A stretch of DNA of 41,332 nucleotides from Candidatus Neomarinimicrobiota bacterium (GTDB lineage Bacteria; Fidelibacterota; SORT01), in assembly GCA_022567655.1 (NCBI GenBank), contig JADFGO010000009.1, positions 1-41,332 on the forward strand, given 5' to 3'. Below are positions 16,393 to 24,923 of this stretch, piece by piece. The position numbers and the translations under genes were made by a program. The notes under the pieces were generated by a model. The model did no database searches and was not told where the DNA came from. It was given only the letters and a program-made list of their open reading frames with translations. Position 1 is the first letter of the stretch. The number at the start of each line of letters is the position of its first letter.

Positions 16393-16978
16393 ATTTCTCG
16401 TTGGCATAGTGCTTTTAATTCCTCTTTCAATAACAACTGCGCAGGTAAAGGTCATCGATAACCTGACGTTTTCTACTACCGTCATCAAAAAGGCGGTAAT
16501 TGAAAGGCTGGCAGAGGAAAAGCTGACCAAGGAGGGATGGTATCACATCATTGGAGTGGAAAATGATTCACTCGTTTCGTTTCTGTCGGGAATTGTAAAA
16601 GATGCTCTTGAAGAATCGGGTTACAATACTGCGATCACCGATGCGGCACAAGATTCGGTTGACGCAGCGGTGATAAGAATTTTCGACGCACAATTGAGTT
16701 TGAAGATCAACAGGAATGTCAGAGAGATAACAGGTTCTTTCACCATGCTCGTTTATTCTTCGGACAGGGGCGAAATTAGATCAGGCAGGGAAATCAATGT
16801 GGAACTGAACGGGTCGGATAACGTTGAAGGAATGCGTCAGAAGGATTTGATTTCGGGATCGCCCGGATTTTTGGTTAGCGGAGGCAGAGCATCATATTCA
16901 GGTGGAAGATTTGAAAAACTTCTTGCAGTTGCAGTAGCGGGAATCATCACATATTTATTCTATTCGGTGAGAATCTGA
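16382..16978 (+). CDS. Secreted protein of unknown function, Lnt-linked
   Basis: I do not recognise this 198-residue protein. It starts at GTG 16382 inside the 3' end of lnt. A signal peptide (about 1-20, ending ITTAQ) precedes a mixed alpha/beta region with IKKAVIERLAEE, VKDALEESGYNT and a repeated hydrophobic strand pattern. The C-terminus has a Gly/Ser-rich segment (SGGRASYSGGRFEK) and a short hydrophobic helix (LLAVAVAGIITYLFYSV), so it may be anchored at the C-terminus. It overlaps lnt and lies five bases before a second secreted protein, which suggests a joint envelope role (inference). Confidence 0.75.
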   Translation: MLHKFLVGIVLLIPLSITTAQVKVIDNLTFSTTVIKKAVIERLAEEKLTKEGWYHIIGVENDSLVSFLSGIVKDALEESGYNTAITDAAQDSVDAAVIRIFDAQLSLKINRNVREITGSFTMLVYSSDRGEIRSGREINVELNGSDNVEGMRQKDLISGSPGFLVSGGRASYSGGRFEKLLAVAVAGIITYLFYSVRI

Positions 16979-16983
16979 GGAAA

Positions 16984-17754
16984 TTGAAGTCCATATCTCA
17001 GATAACTTTTTCAATAATTTCAGTCATTACACTTTTTTGCAGTGTTGCAGAATCGTCAGAGCTCGAGGATAAGACTCCGGTCCCCTTAGGCTTTCTACAA
17101 AAGTTCGGTCAGGCAGATGAATTGGTTTTCACCGGAATAGGCAGGGGGGAATTCGTAAATATCATGTCTCCTGAATCAAATCACGGCCAAACTTCGTCCA
17201 AGGCAAAGGTGGTGATGATGTCGATCATATTACCCGGAACGGGAGAAAGAGCAACCGGAAACTACACTTCCGCGAAGCTGTTTAATTCGACCGAATCCGC
17301 TCTCTGGTTATCTCTTCTTTGGTTCAAGAAAACCAAAGATTGGAGGAGGGAGGATTATGAAGTATACGCCTCGGTAAACGCCGGTGTAAACAACGAAGGA
17401 AAAGACGAAGTATATTATGCAAATGTAGGAAATTACAGTGACGTCGATGAGTATAACTCCGCCGTGAGAAGAAGCCGCAATCCGTCCGGAACATATGACT
17501 CTCAGGATTTTTTCTGGAGCTGGAGTTCGGATGAGACAAGGTTGCAGTATAAATCACTCAGAAAAGAGAGCGAATTAGCCGGACAGAATCTACAGTACAC
17601 AATCGTGGGATTAATATTGAACAGGCTGTTGAGTGTAATGAATACCGTTTACAGGTACAACAAAAATGTAAGCATGGCAATGTCCGTTGAGAGCGGTTCG
17701 GTTTTAATTGATAAAGCGGGCACAACGAAGCTGTCGCTGTCGGTTAGATTCTAA
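16984..17754 (+). CDS. Secreted/membrane protein, DUF5683-like
   Basis: This 256-residue protein starts at TTG 16984 with GAGG at 16977-16980. A signal peptide (about 1-24) is followed by MMSIILPGTGERATGN and KLFNSTESALWLSLLWF, a pattern recalling DUF5683-type proteins, where a short hydrophobic hairpin precedes a soluble part. A region rich in Asp, Tyr and Asn (VYYANVGNYSDVDEYN) and another hydrophobic helix (about 203-221) follow, and it ends like a beta-barrel strand (LSLSVRF). The function is unknown. It is paired with the preceding secreted gene behind lnt. Its last 11 bases overlap the convergent aminopeptidase gene. Confidence 0.75.
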   Translation: MKSISQITFSIISVITLFCSVAESSELEDKTPVPLGFLQKFGQADELVFTGIGRGEFVNIMSPESNHGQTSSKAKVVMMSIILPGTGERATGNYTSAKLFNSTESALWLSLLWFKKTKDWRREDYEVYASVNAGVNNEGKDEVYYANVGNYSDVDEYNSAVRRSRNPSGTYDSQDFFWSWSSDETRLQYKSLRKESELAGQNLQYTIVGLILNRLLSVMNTVYRYNKNVSMAMSVESGSVLIDKAGTTKLSLSVRF

Positions 17755-18697
17755 TATTTCCCCGGGAGAGAATGATTCTTTCGTCTATAACGAGAGTCGG
17801 TTTTAGGAGGATTCCGTCTAAATGACTTCCAACGTCACAGCTGCCTCCCATGCTGATGTTGTTTCCGAGCGCGACATGAACAGTTCCGAGAATTTTTTCG
17901 TCTTCGAGAACTTTCCCGCTTAGTTTTGCCTTTTGATTTGTTCCGATGCCGAGCTCGGCGATATTCCTCCCCTGTTTACCAAACGGGGCGAGTTGTTTTC
18001 GTATGGTACGAGCTTCCCTGTTTCCCAGAATCTTGGTCACATATCCGTTTGAAACGTACATCTTGATCGGTTTTTTGATTATTCCCGTCTCCCCCATCGA
18101 GCCGTCCACAACGAGAATACCTTCCGACGAGCCTTCGACGGGAGCAAGAAACGCTTCCCCTGCCGGAAGATTGCCTGTTTCACCGGGGTTACAAACGTAA
18201 CCCGTATCCGCTATCCCTTTTTTGTTTTTAATCGACATGTGGAGATCTGTGCCCGCCGGAGTGGTAATATGAACCGTACTTCCGATTGTCAGCACATCGG
18301 TGAATTTACTTGTAATCTTTAACATGCGTTGCATATCAACGTTTCCAGCCCTTGCGAGCATCTCTTCGTTTACCCCCGGAAGCGATATAGTCCGCGCTCC
18401 CTTTTTACTCGCTGCTCTTCGGGCATTCGTGTGAGTGAGCGATTTTGTGGTCGGGCAGATAAGAACATCGGCATCTTTCATCAGCTTTGCTACCGCCTCA
18501 GGAGGTTCTTCGCCGTCAGCTGAAAGAGGTTTTATATCTAAAAGATATGATTCGGCTCCGAGTCTTTTAGCTCTTTCGTGAAACATTATCCCTATATTCC
18601 TTTTGTTCACATCGGTTATGATCACTACTCGTTCACCTTTGCGCACCGCAAGGCAGTCACGCAGAGCCGATTCGATTGCATCAGACAATTTTTTCAA
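17744..18697 (-). CDS. M29-like metallo-aminopeptidase (AmpS/AmpT family)
   Basis: The 317-residue protein resembles the M29 aminopeptidase family, which binds a pair of metal ions and trims N-terminal residues. Likely ligands are Glu181 (LPAGEAF), Glu248 (AELGIGTN), His274 (VHVALG), His292 and Asp294 (SHLDG). The C-terminal order E-E-H-H-D matches the family, and it is shorter than classical 400-residue AmpS, as in a compact branch. The start is TTG at 18697 with AGGAT about eight bases upstream. The 2,5-dihydroxypyridine dioxygenase branch of the same superfamily is an alternative. It converges with, and overlaps, the upstream secreted gene. Confidence 0.78.
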   Translation of the reverse strand: MKKLSDAIESALRDCLAVRKGERVVIITDVNKRNIGIMFHERAKRLGAESYLLDIKPLSADGEEPPEAVAKLMKDADVLICPTTKSLTHTNARRAASKKGARTISLPGVNEEMLARAGNVDMQRMLKITSKFTDVLTIGSTVHITTPAGTDLHMSIKNKKGIADTGYVCNPGETGNLPAGEAFLAPVEGSSEGILVVDGSMGETGIIKKPIKMYVSNGYVTKILGNREARTIRKQLAPFGKQGRNIAELGIGTNQKAKLSGKVLEDEKILGTVHVALGNNISMGGSCDVGSHLDGILLKPTLVIDERIILSRGNIRI

Positions 18698-18719
18698 CTG
18701 TTATCCTGTAGAGAGCGTT

Positions 18720-18735
18720 AAATTTTGTAAAATTT
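18720..18735. repeat. AT-rich inverted repeat between divergent genes
   Basis: AAATTTT and AAAATTT flank GT in the 267-base gap between the aminopeptidase and ecfT, about 25 bases upstream of the aminopeptidase start. It could be an operator for that gene. The remaining gap is AT-rich with no ORF. Confidence 0.35.
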
Positions 18736-18910
18736 CAGGAAGGCTAAAAACAACTATAAATTCAAGATAAAGTCAAGAAAAATATACATAGGATTTTAAT
18801 CGAACAGAAAAGATTTAAAATTAATGTCCGATGTCTACGGCAGGTTAAAATGAAAGCGTCCATCGGAAAAGGCTGAATTGACTTTTAAATCAAACGGCTT
18901 AACTTATAGC

Positions 18911-18943
18911 ACTGTTGACAACATTTAACACATATACCATTTT
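18911..18943 (+). promoter_or_regulatory. Candidate promoter for ecfT
   Basis: ACTGTTGACA (18911-18920) includes a perfect -35 box and repeats exactly the ten bases found upstream of yicC. ATATACCATTTT follows, but with short spacing to a -10 element. It is 45 bases before the ecfT ATG. Confidence 0.4.
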
Positions 18944-18964
18944 GCACCGTAATCTTCAGCCCAA

Positions 18965-19684
18965 ATGATTCTTGATCCGCGCGTAAGAGCTATAATATTC
19001 TTTTGTTTGATATTTCTATCTATGAAAGGGAGTTGGATTGCCACACTATCGGCAGTTTTTATAATACTGATCCTCTTGCTGTTCGAGAATTCTGGATTCA
19101 AACGATTCTGGAAGGTTGCAAAATATTCACTTATACTCATCCCGCTGACGTTCATCTTCCATGTTGTATCGCTTTCGGGAATATTTGGAGTCTCCGAGGA
19201 AATTTTTATTGCGGACAACGTTCAAAAAGCAACGTTTTTCATGAGCAGAGTCGGGGTTCTCGTATCCGCCGGCGCCTATTTTGCCATGACGGTAGAACCT
19301 TCCAACCTTGCTGAATCTTTGAGAGAAATGGCAGCACCGCTTGGCAAATTAGGGCTGCCCATAGACCGGATCATGCTTCTGTTTCTTCTGACGTTTTCGT
19401 TCATTCCTATTATTTCTCAACAGGCGAACAGGATAAGAGAAGCTCAAATTGCGCGCGGCTTGTCGATGGGAAAGGGAATTGTAAATAGAATCGGAAAAGC
19501 TCTTCCATTGATGATCCCGCTTATTGTGTTGAGTATATCGAGAGCCGAACAGTTATCCCTCGTTCTTGAATCGAGGGGTTACAACTCGCCCATAAAGAGG
19601 ACAAGTTTGAAAAAATTCAGGTTTTCGTCTCTCGATTATACGATGGCGATTGCCGTGATTACGATTACGGCGTTTATTGATTAA
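18965..19684 (+). CDS. ecfT: ECF transporter transmembrane component (EcfT)
   Basis: This 239-residue membrane protein has four to five hydrophobic helices and the two coupling-helix motifs of EcfT: Ala163-Arg164-Gly165 (AQIARGL) and Ser203-Arg204-Gly205 (LESRGY). EcfT links substrate-binding S components to a pair of EcfA ATPases for vitamin or metal uptake at the inner membrane. No ATPase or S component is in this window. The adjacent truA preserves part of the ecfA-ecfA-ecfT-truA order known from Firmicutes. Its substrate cannot be told. It ends directly where truA begins. Confidence 0.9.
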   Translation: MILDPRVRAIIFFCLIFLSMKGSWIATLSAVFIILILLLFENSGFKRFWKVAKYSLILIPLTFIFHVVSLSGIFGVSEEIFIADNVQKATFFMSRVGVLVSAGAYFAMTVEPSNLAESLREMAAPLGKLGLPIDRIMLLFLLTFSFIPIISQQANRIREAQIARGLSMGKGIVNRIGKALPLMIPLIVLSISRAEQLSLVLESRGYNSPIKRTSLKKFRFSSLDYTMAIAVITITAFID

Positions 19685-20428
19685 ATGCAAAACGTGAAGC
19701 TTCTAATAGAATATGACGGCACCGATTACAGCGGCTGGCAGATTCAGCAGAACGGAAGGACGGTTCAGGGGGAGATTGAAAACGGACTCGAGACGATATT
19801 AGGGTCTAAAACTGCGCTGATTGGCGCAGGGAGAACGGATAGAGGGGTACATGCACTGGCGCAATCAGCGAATTTCAAAATTGAAAATTCCATGCCGCCT
19901 GATAAGATCAGATCGAGCCTTAACGGGGTCTTACCGAGGGATATCAGAATTTTAAACGCGATGTATGTCGATGATAATTTTGATTCGAGGCGGGACGCAT
20001 CCGCAAGACAGTATCTTTACAAAATGGTAAAAAGAGAGACAGCTTTAGATAGGTTATATGCCCTGAAGGTGGTAAAAAATCTGAACTATCAGGAGATGGA
20101 TTCAGCCGCGGAATTGGTGCGGACAAAAACGGATTTCAATTCATTTTGTAAGGCATCCTCGGAGACTGAGAACAGAAAATGCAAGGTATCCAAATCCGAA
20201 TGGCATGATAATGGCGATTTTTTGTATTATACTATAAGAGCGGACAGATTTTTGCATCATATGGTCAGATCACTTGTTGGAACGATGATCGAAATCGGGA
20301 GAGGTAAATTGAATATTGACGATCTTGAAGGGATATTCGCTGAATCGGATAGGCGGGCAGCCGGTCCGACTGCGCCTGCTCATGGCTTATATCTTGAAAG
20401 AGTATTTTATCCGAACATTAATAATTGA
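19685..20428 (+). CDS. truA: tRNA pseudouridine(38-40) synthase
   Basis: TruA makes pseudouridine at positions 38-40 of the tRNA anticodon arm. The 247-residue protein begins with KLLIEYDGTDYSGWQ and carries GRTDRGVHA with catalytic Asp52. Later motifs (FNSFCKASSE, FLHHMVRSLVGTMIEIGRGK) fit the family, and the length is typical. It starts immediately after the ecfT stop, so the two are likely cotranscribed. The transaldolase-like gene follows after 12 bases, with AAGGGAAC as ribosome binding site. Confidence 0.94.
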   Translation: MQNVKLLIEYDGTDYSGWQIQQNGRTVQGEIENGLETILGSKTALIGAGRTDRGVHALAQSANFKIENSMPPDKIRSSLNGVLPRDIRILNAMYVDDNFDSRRDASARQYLYKMVKRETALDRLYALKVVKNLNYQEMDSAAELVRTKTDFNSFCKASSETENRKCKVSKSEWHDNGDFLYYTIRADRFLHHMVRSLVGTMIEIGRGKLNIDDLEGIFAESDRRAAGPTAPAHGLYLERVFYPNINN

Positions 20429-20440
20429 GAAGGGAACAAT

Positions 20441-21088
20441 ATGAAAATTTTCCTTGATACGGCAAACGTAGAAGAAATAAAGGAGGGAGCTTCGTGGGGG
20501 ATCGTGGATGGTGTTACCACAAACCCGTCACTTATCGCAAAAGAGGGACGGGATTTTGAAACGGTGATAAAAGAGATATGCGAATTGGTCGACGGTCCGG
20601 TAAATGCCGAAGTTGTCGGATTAAAAACCGAGGAGATGATAGCCGAAGGAAGAAAGCTCCGGGAGATTCACGATAATGTTTGCGTCAAGATACCTATGAC
20701 GGTCGACGGGATTAAAGCCGTCAAAGTGTTGAGCGGAGAGGGAACGATGACCAACGTTACACTGATATTCTCCTCTCTTCAGGCGCTTTTGGCTGCAAAA
20801 GCCGGAGCATCTTTTGTAAGTCCGTTTGTCGGCAGGATAGACGATATCGGGGGTGATGGAATGGACCTTATAAGTGATATAGGGCAGATTTACGGTAATT
20901 ACGGCTATGAGACGGAAATCATCGTGGCAAGCGTCAGAAATCCGACTCACGTGATCGAATCAGCCCTTTATGGAGCTGATATAGTGACACTGCCGATGAA
21001 AGTGCTCAAGCAGATGGCAAAACATCCTTTAACGGATATCGGTCTCGAAAATTTTCTCAAGGATTGGAAATCGATGAAAACCAAGTGA
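20441..21088 (+). CDS. Fructose-6-phosphate aldolase / transaldolase (small TalC type)
   Basis: The 215-residue enzyme belongs to the small transaldolase branch. It shows [10 protein letters not shown], the TTNPSLI motif (26-32) and the Schiff-base lysine Lys83 in VCVKIPMT. Branch members are either transaldolases of the pentose phosphate pathway or fructose-6-phosphate aldolases, and sequence alone does not separate these. In a genome without a large transaldolase it would supply the pentose pathway step (inference). It sits between truA and htrA with short gaps, and AAGGGAAC precedes the ATG. Confidence 0.92.
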   Translation: MKIFLDTANVEEIKEGASWGIVDGVTTNPSLIAKEGRDFETVIKEICELVDGPVNAEVVGLKTEEMIAEGRKLREIHDNVCVKIPMTVDGIKAVKVLSGEGTMTNVTLIFSSLQALLAAKAGASFVSPFVGRIDDIGGDGMDLISDIGQIYGNYGYETEIIVASVRNPTHVIESALYGADIVTLPMKVLKQMAKHPLTDIGLENFLKDWKSMKTK

Positions 21089-21102
21089 GACCGGAACTGA
21101 TT

Positions 21103-22236
21103 GTGAAAATAGTATTTCAAGAAATTATATTTGCTCTGATCCTGGCATTTGCCATTCAAGGGAAGGCAACAGCGTTCGCTCAGGAAAAAGATGAGGTGAA
21201 CTCATCAATATATTCCGGGAGGATGAACGCCATAACCCGCACTGTTGCCGAAGCCAGCCCCGCTGTCGCCGGCATAAACGCGATACAGGTTCGGGAATAT
21301 TCCAGAACACCATTCGCCAATGATCCGATATGGTCGCTCCTCTTTCCCGACAGGATATTCAGACAGCGGGTGAAGAGCCTTGGGTCCGGGTTCCTGATTT
21401 CCCCCGATGGTTACATTCTAACCAATTCACATGTAATCGAGAACGCTGTCGAGGTAGTTGTTACCCTTTCGGACGGGACGGATCACGAAGCAGAGATCAT
21501 AGGAGTAGACGAGGTTTCCGATATAGCATTGATAAAGTTGAAAGGTAAAGGCTTTCCGTACCTGAAGTTAGGAGAGTCCGATGATATCATTATCGGGGAA
21601 TGGGTGATCGCTCTCGGAAATCCGTTCGGACTATTCGACGTAAGCAAAAAACCGACTGCTACAGTGGGGGTGATATCAGGAGTGGACCTCGATTTCGGGC
21701 TGCAGGAATCAGGCAGGGTGTATCAGGACATGATCCAGACGGACGCATCAATTAATTCCGGTAACAGCGGTGGACCTTTGCTCAACGCGGTAGGTGAGGT
21801 AATAGGAGTGAATACCTTCATATTCACAGGCGGCAGGTTTTCAGAGGGGTCTATCGGGATCGGATTCGCGATTCCGATCAATCGCGCAAAATCCGTCTAC
21901 GAAGAGCTTAAAGCTTACGGAAAGGTGGACAGGAGTTTCTGGACAGGAATGACGGTGCAGGATCTCAACCGGCTGCTTGCGAAGCACCTCGATCTTGAAA
22001 ATGAAAAGGGCGTGATTGTCACTAACGTTGAAAAGAATAGCCCTGCTTCGGGCTCCGGAATTCAAGTCGGCGATATCATATTGAAAGTCAACGGCAGTGA
22101 AATAATTGATGATGATGATATTCTAAAGATAATTGAAGAAAATTTCCTTCGCGCCGGGGATTCGCTGACTCTTCTTATCAGGCGGGGAACTACCGAAAAG
22201 ACCGTTCACCTCAGACTCGGTAACGTCAAAAAATAG
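21103..22236 (+). CDS. HtrA/DegP-like periplasmic serine protease with one PDZ domain
   Basis: This S1C-family protease has the triad His110 (LTNSHVIEN), Asp140 (VSDIALIKL) and Ser222 (NSGNSGGPL). A single PDZ domain occupies about residues 285-375 (VEKNSPASGSGIQVGDIILKVNG). I chose GTG 21103 because it gives a clean signal peptide (MKIVFQEIIFALILAFA, cut near AFAQ). TTG at 21064 would overlap the aldolase gene. HtrA enzymes degrade or refold damaged envelope proteins. One PDZ places it nearer DegS/HtrA than DegP. It has no obvious regulator nearby and is followed 5 bases later by purB. Confidence 0.9.
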   Translation: MKIVFQEIIFALILAFAIQGKATAFAQEKDEVNSSIYSGRMNAITRTVAEASPAVAGINAIQVREYSRTPFANDPIWSLLFPDRIFRQRVKSLGSGFLISPDGYILTNSHVIENAVEVVVTLSDGTDHEAEIIGVDEVSDIALIKLKGKGFPYLKLGESDDIIIGEWVIALGNPFGLFDVSKKPTATVGVISGVDLDFGLQESGRVYQDMIQTDASINSGNSGGPLLNAVGEVIGVNTFIFTGGRFSEGSIGIGFAIPINRAKSVYEELKAYGKVDRSFWTGMTVQDLNRLLAKHLDLENEKGVIVTNVEKNSPASGSGIQVGDIILKVNGSEIIDDDDILKIIEENFLRAGDSLTLLIRRGTTEKTVHLRLGNVKK

Positions 22237-22241
22237 TTGAA

Positions 22242-23537
22242 ATGATACCCCGTTACACACCTGAAGAAATCGGCAGAGTATGGACGGAAGAACGAAAGTA
22301 TGAAACTTGGATGGAGATCGAATCAACAGTCGCAGAGGTTCAGGCTGAGAACGGGATCATACCCGCTGAAGCTGCAAAATCAATCAGGGCAAGGGGAACT
22401 TTTTCTGTTAATAGGATAGAAGAAATAGAGAAAGAAGTCGATCATGACGTAATAGCATTCCTGACTAACGTCGCTGAAAACGTCGGCGAAAATTCCGGAT
22501 ATATGCATTACGGAATGACCTCTTCAGACCTGCTCGATACCTCCTTAGCGCTTAGGATGAAGGAAGCGGGTGATATTATTTCGAAAGAGCTTCAGAAGCT
22601 CGAAGAAATATTGATAAGGAAGGCAGTGGAGCATAAAAAATCCGTTATGGTGGGCAGGACACATGGAATTCACGCAGAACTTATTACCTTCGGGTTAAAG
22701 CTCTCTATTTGGATAGAGGAAGTCAGAAGACACAGGAGGAGATGGACGGAAGTCGTGGGAGAGATTTCAGTGGGAAAACTTTCAGGCGCTGTAGGGACGT
22801 ACTCCCATTTTGAACCGTATATAGAAGAAGCAGTTTGTGAGAGGTTGGGGCTGCTTGCTGCCCCTGTTTCAAACCAGATAATCCAGCGGGACAGGCACGC
22901 TAATTTCATCTCATGTCTCGCTCTTATAGCGTCAAGCCTTGAAAAATTCAGTATCGAGATACGCCATCTTCAGCGCACAGAAGTGGGAGAAGCTCAGGAG
23001 TACTTCGGGAAAGGTCAGAAGGGTTCTTCTGCTATGCCCCACAAGAAGAATCCTATCCTCTCAGAAAGGATAAGCGGTATGGCGCGCCTCGTGAGGGGAT
23101 ATGCTATTGCGGCGTTGGAAAACGTCGCATTATGGCATGAACGGGATATATCTCACTCTTCAGTCGAAAGGGTTATTATTCCCGATGCAACTATCACGGT
23201 AGTTTATTGCCTTCAAAAATTCTCCTTCCTGATGGAAAACCTGATTGTGAATCGGGAGAGGATGGAAGAGAATATCGGTCAATCCTTCAACCTGGTTTAC
23301 TCGGGAAGTGTGTTGCTGAAGCTCATCGAAAAAGATCTGTCAAGAGAAGATGCTTATGCTATTGTTCAAGAATCCGCGATGAAAGCCTGGCAGGAAAAGA
23401 TTGATTTTAAGGAGTGCCTCAAAAAAAATAATAAAGTAACGGAATTACTCTCGAGCAGTGATCTTGAAGAGTGTTTCAATCCTGATAATAGTCTTAAGCA
23501 CGTGGATACTATCTTCAACAGATTGAAATTAACATAA
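22242..23537 (+). CDS. purB: Adenylosuccinate lyase
   Basis: PurB acts twice in purine synthesis, releasing fumarate from SAICAR and from adenylosuccinate. The 431-residue protein has the fumarase-superfamily signature SSAMPHKKNP at 262-271 with the catalytic Ser263. MHYGMTSSDLLDT (about 88-100) and GRTHGIHAE (about 139-147, with a catalytic His) also match. Length is normal. It begins the purine block: purC follows after 13 bases, with GGAGG as its ribosome binding site. Confidence 0.95.
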   Translation: MIPRYTPEEIGRVWTEERKYETWMEIESTVAEVQAENGIIPAEAAKSIRARGTFSVNRIEEIEKEVDHDVIAFLTNVAENVGENSGYMHYGMTSSDLLDTSLALRMKEAGDIISKELQKLEEILIRKAVEHKKSVMVGRTHGIHAELITFGLKLSIWIEEVRRHRRRWTEVVGEISVGKLSGAVGTYSHFEPYIEEAVCERLGLLAAPVSNQIIQRDRHANFISCLALIASSLEKFSIEIRHLQRTEVGEAQEYFGKGQKGSSAMPHKKNPILSERISGMARLVRGYAIAALENVALWHERDISHSSVERVIIPDATITVVYCLQKFSFLMENLIVNRERMEENIGQSFNLVYSGSVLLKLIEKDLSREDAYAIVQESAMKAWQEKIDFKECLKKNNKVTELLSSSDLEECFNPDNSLKHVDTIFNRLKLT

Positions 23538-23550
23538 ACGGAGGAACAGT

Positions 23551-24255
23551 TTGGAGAAAGAAAAGCTGCTGTATGAAGGAAAAGCGAAAAAGATATATTC
23601 GACGAGTGATGAGAATCTCGTGATACAACTCTTCAAGGATTCCGCAACGGCGGGTGACGGCGCGAAAAAAGGTACGATAAAGAAAAAAGGAGAGGTAAAC
23701 AATCAGGTATCCTCTTTTCTGTTCGATTATCTCAAGAGTTACAGTATTCCGAACCATTTCGAAAAGAAACTTACCGCTACATCTATGCTTGTTAAAAATC
23801 TTAAAATGTTTAAGCTCGAAGTGGTTATGAGGAATATAGCTGCCGGGAGCCTCGTGAAGAAATATGCCATCAAGGAAGGCACCGAGCTTGAGCAGCCGAT
23901 TCTCGAATATTATCTCAAGGACGACAAGCTTCATGACCCGATGATAAGCAGTGAACATGCCGTCGCATTTGAACTTGCAGACCAAAATCAAATAGCGGAA
24001 ATAGGGAGGTATGCGAAAAGGATAAACGTTGTGCTTAAAGATTTTCTCTTAAGGCGAGAGATACTGCTTGTGGACTTCAAGCTGGAATTTGGCGAACAGG
24101 ACGGCGTTATCTATCTTGGGGACGAAATTTCTCCTGATACGTGCAGGTTTTGGGATGTGGAATCAAAGAAAAAGTTAGACAAAGACCGCTTCCGGCAGGA
24201 TTTAGGCGGAGTCGAGGAAGCCTACATGGAAATCCTGCATAGAGTTCTTGGATAG
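23551..24255 (+). CDS. purC: Phosphoribosylaminoimidazole-succinocarboxamide synthase (SAICAR synthetase)
   Basis: PurC couples aspartate to CAIR with ATP. The 234-residue protein starts LLYEGKAKKIY, the family N-terminus, and carries EVVMRNIAAGSLVKK and LVDFKLEFG with DEISPDTCRFWD, the ATP and substrate sites. The start is TTG 23551 with a GGAGG site just upstream. It sits between purB and psd. The product of PurC is the substrate of PurB, so the pair supplies consecutive steps. Confidence 0.95.
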   Translation: MEKEKLLYEGKAKKIYSTSDENLVIQLFKDSATAGDGAKKGTIKKKGEVNNQVSSFLFDYLKSYSIPNHFEKKLTATSMLVKNLKMFKLEVVMRNIAAGSLVKKYAIKEGTELEQPILEYYLKDDKLHDPMISSEHAVAFELADQNQIAEIGRYAKRINVVLKDFLLRREILLVDFKLEFGEQDGVIYLGDEISPDTCRFWDVESKKKLDKDRFRQDLGGVEEAYMEILHRVLG

Positions 24256-24269
24256 GAGGTAAGGGCGGA

Positions 24270-24923
24270 GTGGCGTTAGAGGGAATACCGTTTGTTGTGG
24301 CAGCCGGAGTGCTGCTGCTCGCATTGGGATTGGCCGCTACGATGACCGGAATCGGATTCCTCTGGGGGCTCACTTACGCAGAGGCAGCCCTTCTGCTTTT
24401 TATCGTCTTCTTTTTCCGGGATCCTGACAGAACTACCCCTAAGGGAAGGGGAGTGATCGTTTCAGCCGCTGACGGTAAAGTGGTAACCGTAAAGGAAGTA
24501 GAATTTCCGGATATTTCAGCCGAAAAGTTAATTCAGGTCTCGGTTTTTTTATCAATATTTGACGTTCACGTAAACAGAATTCCCGTATCGGGTAAGGTAA
24601 GGGAAGTTAAATATTTTCCGGGTAAATTCATGTTAGCATGGAAGGAAAAAGCCTCTCTCGATAATGAGCAAACGCTTATTTCCATTGACAGTGAGGGGAA
24701 AACAATTTACCTTAAACAGATAGCCGGGTTAGTGGCGAGAAGGATTTCCTGGCAGCTGGACGCAGGTCAATCTGTCGAAGCCGGTGAACGATTTGGATTG
24801 ATCAGGTTCGGGAGCAGGGTGGATTTATTACTTCCTACTGATTCCCGAATAGAAGTCAAAGTGGGGGATAAGGTCAAAGGAGGAGAAACGGTGATAGGAG
24901 CTTTGAGTCATGAAACTGATTAA
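24270..24923 (+). CDS. psd: Phosphatidylserine decarboxylase (short proenzyme type)
   Basis: Psd converts phosphatidylserine to phosphatidylethanolamine. The 217-residue protein is the short proenzyme form, with two N-terminal membrane helices (8-28, 35-49). FDVHVNRIP carries the catalytic His100 region. The self-cleavage site is FGSR, where Ser182 should become the pyruvoyl group. Start is GTG 24270 with AGGAGGT at 24254-24260. It overlaps pssA by 14 bases, so the two enzymes of PE synthesis are translated together. Confidence 0.92.
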   Translation: MALEGIPFVVAAGVLLLALGLAATMTGIGFLWGLTYAEAALLLFIVFFFRDPDRTTPKGRGVIVSAADGKVVTVKEVEFPDISAEKLIQVSVFLSIFDVHVNRIPVSGKVREVKYFPGKFMLAWKEKASLDNEQTLISIDSEGKTIYLKQIAGLVARRISWQLDAGQSVEAGERFGLIRFGSRVDLLLPTDSRIEVKVGDKVKGGETVIGALSHETD

